Source of the DNA: Myxococcales bacterium
GTDB lineage: Bacteria; Myxococcota_A; Bradymonadia; UBA7976; UBA1532
Assembly (NCBI GenBank): GCA_020633435.1
Contig: JACKDP010000010.1
Coordinates: forward strand, 248,001 to 312,000
DNA length: 64,000 nucleotides
Direction of reading: 5' to 3'
Below are positions 59,552 through 64,000 of this stretch, piece after piece. The position numbers were made by a program, and so were the translations under genes. The notes below the pieces were generated by a model. That model saw only the letters and a list, made by a program, of their open reading frames with translations, was not told the origin of the DNA and did not search any database. The first letter of the stretch is position 1; every line of letters begins with the position of its first letter.

Positions 59552-61042
59552 GTGTCCAGCAACACCGAGTCCGCGCCCGCCTTCCTGGGCGACTTCATCC
59601 ATGGGGCCTTCGTGCCGCCCGCCGGCGGCGAGCCCTTCTCGTCCCACGATCCCGCCCGCGACGGCGCCGTGGTGCTCACCGCCCTGGCCGACGCGTCGGC
59701 CGTGGACGTGGCCGTCGCCGCCGCCCGCCGCGCCGCGGGGGCCTGGGGCCGCCTGAGCCTGAAGGAGCGCGCCGCCCACCTGCTGCGGGTCGCCGAGCAC
59801 GCCAAGGCCTTCGAGCCCGCCATGGCCGACGCCATCACCCGCGAGATGGGCAAGCCCATCGCCGAGTCCCGCGGCGAGGCCGGCTCCGTGGCCGCCAAGA
59901 TCCACACGACCATCGCCCAGCTCTCCCACGAGCTGCCGGCGGCCGCGCCCGGCGCCCCCGGGGAGCAGCGCTTCCACGCCCTCGGCGTGGTGGCGGTCAT
60001 CGGGCCGTTCAACTTCCCGGTCCACCTCGTCAACACGCACATCATCCCGGCGCTGCTCACCGGCAACACCGTCGTGGTGAAGCCCTCCGAGGTCACCCCG
60101 CTCGCGGGCCAGCGCTACGCCGAGCTCTTCGCCGCGGCCGGCCTGCCCCCCGGCGTCTTCAACCTCATCCACGGCCTGGGCGCCCACGGCGCGGCCCTCG
60201 CCGGCCACCCCGACGTCGATGGCGTCATCTTCACGGGCAGCTACGCCACCGGCCGGCGCATCCGCCAGGCCACCTTCGACCAGCCCTGGAAGAAGGTCAG
60301 CCTCGAGCTGGGGGGCCGCAACCCCGCGGTCGTCCTCGACGACGCCCACCTCGATCAGGCCGTGCGCGAGATCCTGCTGGGCGCCCTGCTCTCCAGCGGG
60401 CAGCGCTGCACCGCGACGTCCCGCGTCATCGCCACCGCCGGCATCGCCGAGGCCCTGCGCGCCCGCCTCGCCCAGGCCTTCGCCGCCGTCGTCCCCGGCG
60501 ATCCCATGGATCGCGACACCCTCGTCGGCCCCCTGGCCAGCCTCGGCGCTCGCGACCGCTTCATGGGCCTCCTCGCCGCGGCCCGCGCCGAGGGCGCCGT
60601 CCCCGTCGTCGAGAGCCGCGCCCTGCCCGGCGGCGCCTTCGTCACCCCCAGCCTCTACCAGGTCCGGGGCGACGAGGCCTTCCTGCGCGAGGAGTTCTTC
60701 GGCCCGCACCTCGACTTCGAGATCGCCGCCGACGACGAGGACGCCTTCGCCCGCGCGGCTCGCAACCCGTATGGGCTCAGCGCCTCCCTGTTCACCGCCC
60801 GCGAGTCCCTGCGCGACGTCTTCTTCGACCGCGTGCGCGCCGGCGTCATCAACTTCAACCGCAGCACCAACGGTGCGTCCGGGCTCCTGCCCTTCGGCGG
60901 CACCGGCATGAGCGGCAACTGGCGCCCGGCGGGCTCCCTGGCCCCGCGCCTCTGCACCTACCCCGTGGCCGTCATGGCCGAGCCCTTCGGCCGGCTGACG
61001 CCCCACGCCGCCCTCGACGACCTCCTGGAGACGACCCGGTGA
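59552..61042 (+). CDS. succinylglutamate-semialdehyde dehydrogenase-like aldehyde dehydrogenase (AstD type)
   Basis: The 496-residue NAD(P)-dependent aldehyde dehydrogenase has VVAVIGPFNFPVHL, VVKPSEVTPL, VIFTGSYATGRRI, the glutamate LELGGRNP and the Cys loop SSGQRCTATSRV. The C-terminal NRSTNGASGLLPFGGTGMSGNWRPAGSLAPRLCTYPVA is the hallmark of the AstD branch, which oxidises succinylglutamate semialdehyde in arginine catabolism. The substrate here is not certain, since only an aminotransferase/acyltransferase fusion lies next to it. The GTG at 59552 has TGAGG upstream. The stop overlaps the GTG of the fusion gene (61039). Confidence 0.88.
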   Translation: MSSNTESAPAFLGDFIHGAFVPPAGGEPFSSHDPARDGAVVLTALADASAVDVAVAAARRAAGAWGRLSLKERAAHLLRVAEHAKAFEPAMADAITREMGKPIAESRGEAGSVAAKIHTTIAQLSHELPAAAPGAPGEQRFHALGVVAVIGPFNFPVHLVNTHIIPALLTGNTVVVKPSEVTPLAGQRYAELFAAAGLPPGVFNLIHGLGAHGAALAGHPDVDGVIFTGSYATGRRIRQATFDQPWKKVSLELGGRNPAVVLDDAHLDQAVREILLGALLSSGQRCTATSRVIATAGIAEALRARLAQAFAAVVPGDPMDRDTLVGPLASLGARDRFMGLLAAARAEGAVPVVESRALPGGAFVTPSLYQVRGDEAFLREEFFGPHLDFEIAADDEDAFARAARNPYGLSASLFTARESLRDVFFDRVRAGVINFNRSTNGASGLLPFGGTGMSGNWRPAGSLAPRLCTYPVAVMAEPFGRLTPHAALDDLLETTR

Positions 61043-64000
61043 ACCTGCCCCCGCCCCCCGATGAACTGCAGTCCCTCGCCGCCCAGCACCGCCTCGAGGA
61101 GGTCGCGGCCCGCTTCGGGCTGCACCTGGAGGTGACGGAGGAGGGCGGCCGCCTGCCCTTCGAGCAGCTCGCCCACGTGCACTTCCAGGGCGACAAGCTC
61201 ACCCCGAACACGCTGCGGGCGGTGCTCTTCCCCTATGGCCTCGCCACCGACGAGCGCGGCCTGCTGCTGCCCTGGCGGACGGGCCGCCGCAGCGTCGAGG
61301 GCTACGAGGACGGGCTCCTCCGCTTCCTGGGCGACCTCCTCATCGAGGATCCTGCCGCCTTCCTGAAGCGCCCCGAGCGCGCCATCCACATCCCGCGCGA
61401 CGGCTCCCTGCCGCGCTCCGCGGGCTACCTGGCGCGCTTCTACGGCGGCGACTTCCTCCCGCGCGAGAAGAAGGAGCTGGTGGTCGACCTCGCCCGCAGC
61501 CAGGGCCCCTTCATGCGCTCCGTCGATGACGATCCCCTCCAGATCGTCGACGCCGCCTCCCAGATCGCCTCGCTGGCCGCGGGCTTCCGCCCCGACGCCG
61601 TCCAGGCCGCCCTCGACGAGGGCCGCTTCGACCCGTTCCTGGTGGCCGCGCCGCCCCCCGACAGCCACGAGGCCGAGGGCGTGCTCGAGGCCTTCCGCGA
61701 CCGCCTCCGCGCCATCGCGCCCCCCGGCCTCGACCACGTCGCCTTCGTGAACGGCGGCGCCGAGGCGAACGAAAAGGCGTTGCACATCGCGCGGATCCAC
61801 GGCCCCGGCGGCCACCGCGTCCTCGCCTTCACCGGCTCGTTCCACGGCCGCACGCTGCTGTCGCTCTGGGCCACCTACAACCCCGTCAAGCGCGTGCCCT
61901 ACCAGATCCCCGGCTTCGAGGCGGCCTTCCTGCCGCTGCCCGTCGCCGACGATCCCTACGCCGATCCGGCCATGCCCGACGACTGGCGCCAGGCCTGGGC
62001 CCAGCGCGAGGGCAAGCGCCACTGGGACGCCGACGACGACCTCCTGCAGGCCGAGGTGGCGGCCCTCATCGCCCTCGAGACCGAGATCAAGGCCGGCGGC
62101 GCCCTGGCCTGCATCATCGAGCCCTACCAGTGCGAGGGCGGCGATCAGGCCCCCACGCGCCGCTTCTTCCACGGCCTGCGCGGCCTGACGCGCGCCTGGG
62201 GCCTGCCCCTCATTTTCGACGAGGTGCAGTCCGGCTTCGGCCTCTCCGGCGACAACGTCTTCTGGCACCAGCGCTTCCACCTGCTCGACGCCCACGGCCT
62301 GCCCGACGGCCCCGACCTGGTGACGGGGGCCAAGCGCGCCCAGGTGGGCTACGTCGTCTCCCGCTGGCCCGATCCGGCCCTCACCACCAGCCACGCGGCC
62401 AGCGTCGTGCGCGGCATCTGCCACCTCGACCTGCTGCAGGGCTCGCCCTCCCACGCCGCCCGCGCCCACGAGCGCCTGGCCGAGCTGGAGGCGAAGTGGG
62501 GCCACATCGTGAGCAAGCCCCGCGTCTTCGGCGACGCCTTCGCCTTCGACATGCCCGACGCGAAGTCCGCCAACCACTTGATCGGACAGCGCTTCTACCG
62601 CGGCTACATGGTGTACATCGCGGGCGAGCGCACCCTGCGCTACCGCCTCAACCGCGGCATGCGCCCCGAAGAGGTGGACGCCATCTTCGGGGTCATCGAC
62701 GCCTCGCTGACGGCCCTCGTGGCCGAGGCCGGCGGGGAGGGGCCCGACCTCCTCACCCGCATCGCCAGCTGCGAGCCCGCGCCGTGGGTCGCCCCGCGCC
62801 CCGTCCGCCCGACGCGGGCGCCGGCCGTGAGCGCCCACACCATCCTCGCCGACGAGACGACGGCCGCGGCCGACCGCGCGCTGCGCCAGCACGGCCCCCT
62901 GGGCGCCATGCACCGCATGCGGGCCGCCGACCACCTGGGCGTCGACGCCGACGCCCCCTTCGCCGCCCACCGCGCCGCCATCGCCGCCGCCGACGCCGAC
63001 ACCTTCTTCTTCCACACCGGCGTCTCCCTCGATCGCTACGCGGCCGACCGCCTGTCCACCCGCGTTCGCCCCCTCACGCTGGCGCTCTTCGACGCCCTGG
63101 CCGACGGCATCGAGGCCCTGGAGGCCGAGGCCTACGAGCCCGCCCGCCGCGACTCCCTCAGCTACTTCCGCGGCCTCCTGCAGGCGGACGGCGCCCTCGG
63201 CTTCGTCGCCGAGGATGAGCAGGGCGTGGTCGGCTTCACCCTGGGCGCCCCGCTCGAGCTCTGGCCCGACCTGGACGGCCCCCGCCAGGACGCCCTGCGC
63301 GGCGCCGGCAACACGCTCTACGGCGCCGACACGACCGTGGCCGCCCGCGCCCGCGGCCGCGGCCTCGGCGAGCGCCTGCGCGTGCTCACGATCCAGGCCG
63401 CCCTGCGCGCGAAGCGCCCCGATGGCACCCCTCGCTACGCCTTCATCACCGGCCGCAACCAGGTCGGCGGCGGCGACGCCATGTGGCGCCTCAACCAGCG
63501 CTACGGCGCCTACGTCGTGGCGCGCTACAGCGGCCAGTACGGCAGCGAGCAGGGCATGACGCGGTACTACCGCCTGGCCCTCCGCCGCCACGACCGCCGC
63601 GCCTTCGCCCCCGCCCCCGAGGTGCACGAGCACCTGGAGTTCGGCGACGGCCTCGCGCTGCCCACCGGCCTCGCGCACCCGGCCCTCGTCCGCGCCCGCG
63701 ACCTGGGCGTCTTCGACGAGCCGGCCCTCACGAAGCTGACCATCAGCAACTTCATCACGCCCGGATTCGCTCGCTACGCCGAGTACTTGCGCCACATCGC
63801 CCCCGAGGGCAACCGGCACCTGTACTTCACGAGCAGCCCCGACGAGCTGGTGGACAAGAGCTTCCGCGTCCTCAAGCACAACCGCCGCGCCGGCCGCATC
63901 GCGGTGGGCCTCGACGGCGGCCAGCTCGGCAACGTCACCGCCGTCTCCCGCTCCCTGAGCGGCCACGGCGGCGACAGCGCCGCGGGCGGCTTCTTCGGCT
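61039..64000 (+). CDS. multi-domain fusion: class III aminotransferase, GNAT acyltransferase, second aminotransferase-like region (partial)
   Basis: The frame runs from a GTG at 61039 to the window edge, at least 987 residues with no stop. Residues about 1-590 are a PLP class III aminotransferase: FVNGGAEANEKALHIA, FTGSFHGRTLLSL, IIEPYQCEGGDQ, Asp394 in LIFDEVQSGFG and the PLP Lys432 in TGAKRAQVG, which recalls lysine 6-aminotransferases. Residues about 650-860 are a GNAT domain (TVAARARGRGLGERLRVLTI; ALEAEAYEPARR). From about 900, NRHLYFTSSPDELVDKSFRVLK and LDGGQLGNVTAAVSRSLS resemble a degenerate start of a second class III domain. With AstD next door it may handle lysine, ornithine or arginine derivatives. 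The GTG overlaps the dehydrogenase stop. Confidence 0.8.
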   Translation, partial: MNLPPPPDELQSLAAQHRLEEVAARFGLHLEVTEEGGRLPFEQLAHVHFQGDKLTPNTLRAVLFPYGLATDERGLLLPWRTGRRSVEGYEDGLLRFLGDLLIEDPAAFLKRPERAIHIPRDGSLPRSAGYLARFYGGDFLPREKKELVVDLARSQGPFMRSVDDDPLQIVDAASQIASLAAGFRPDAVQAALDEGRFDPFLVAAPPPDSHEAEGVLEAFRDRLRAIAPPGLDHVAFVNGGAEANEKALHIARIHGPGGHRVLAFTGSFHGRTLLSLWATYNPVKRVPYQIPGFEAAFLPLPVADDPYADPAMPDDWRQAWAQREGKRHWDADDDLLQAEVAALIALETEIKAGGALACIIEPYQCEGGDQAPTRRFFHGLRGLTRAWGLPLIFDEVQSGFGLSGDNVFWHQRFHLLDAHGLPDGPDLVTGAKRAQVGYVVSRWPDPALTTSHAASVVRGICHLDLLQGSPSHAARAHERLAELEAKWGHIVSKPRVFGDAFAFDMPDAKSANHLIGQRFYRGYMVYIAGERTLRYRLNRGMRPEEVDAIFGVIDASLTALVAEAGGEGPDLLTRIASCEPAPWVAPRPVRPTRAPAVSAHTILADETTAAADRALRQHGPLGAMHRMRAADHLGVDADAPFAAHRAAIAAADADTFFFHTGVSLDRYAADRLSTRVRPLTLALFDALADGIEALEAEAYEPARRDSLSYFRGLLQADGALGFVAEDEQGVVGFTLGAPLELWPDLDGPRQDALRGAGNTLYGADTTVAARARGRGLGERLRVLTIQAALRAKRPDGTPRYAFITGRNQVGGGDAMWRLNQRYGAYVVARYSGQYGSEQGMTRYYRLALRRHDRRAFAPAPEVHEHLEFGDGLALPTGLAHPALVRARDLGVFDEPALTKLTISNFITPGFARYAEYLRHIAPEGNRHLYFTSSPDELVDKSFRVLKHNRRAGRIAVGLDGGQLGNVTAVSRSLSGHGGDSAAGGFFG

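Noticed and set aside
60958..63966. 1002-codon antisense frame opposite the aminotransferase fusion
   Set aside because: The forward frame shows clear PLP and GNAT motifs; the reverse is low-complexity Gly/Ala/Val/Glu.

Overview
This 64 kb window comes from a very GC-rich bacterium, most probably a member of the Myxococcota or a close deltaproteobacterial relative. The pointers are a large complement of secreted and lipid-anchored Cys-rich proteins (MopE-type DGxDNDCDG motifs, a 17-fold CGDG/EACDGADL repeat protein ending in a MYXO-CTERM-like tag, a vWA/thrombospondin-type-3 lipoprotein), an orphan MbtH, DUF6178, and menaquinone rather than ubiquinone genes. No rRNA, tRNA, CRISPR array, IS element or phage was found, and no convincing factor-independent terminator was seen.

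Layout. 1-2.3 kb: the tail of an unknown gene and a leftward fused 2-oxoacid dehydrogenase E1 alpha/beta. 2.45-11.1 kb: an eight-gene menaquinone operon, menF-menD-menA-menC-menE-polyprenyl synthase-DAHP synthase-menG. Its genes appear joined throughout by 4-nt ATGA/GTGA overlaps (the menC/menE one is reconstructed), but menD, menA, menC and menE carry several frameshifts. 11.1-13 kb: MbtH, a lipoprotein and a 42-bp tandem repeat. 13-15.8 kb: an AT-richer island with a duplicated small-protein/lipoprotein cassette, then a MopE-type lipoprotein and an envelope protein. 15.8-23.5 kb: an AAA-like/PD-(D/E)XK protein, cNMP-binding protein, HAD nucleotidase, prfC, DUF3750 and hypotheticals.

23.5-32.1 kb: secreted Cys-rich repeat protein, lipoproteins, an ArsR/AHSA1 pair, a charged exported protein and an unknown protein. 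32.1-44.2 kb (leftward): DUF58, transglutaminase, MoxR, TPR, MORN_2 repeat protein and a fused 5-oxoprolinase/hydantoinase, all closely packed. 44.3-47.3 kb: MopE-NPCBM and DUF2135 lipoproteins. 47.4-54.1 kb: BamA-like Omp85 protein, AI-2E transporter family protein, DUF6178, SEC-C protein and a beta-barrel candidate. 54.4-64 kb: an NTE-like cNMP/patatin protein, a methyltransferase, coaBC, a UDG-like protein, an AstD-like dehydrogenase, and a very long aminotransferase-GNAT-aminotransferase-like fusion cut by the window end.

The clearest biological groupings are respiratory quinone synthesis with its own chorismate-committing enzyme, a MoxR/DUF58/transglutaminase envelope system with repeat-protein partners, and an amino-acid catabolic or modifying operon at the right edge. 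The strongest candidates for something undescribed are that right-edge fusion and the duplicated lipoprotein cassette at 13-15 kb.
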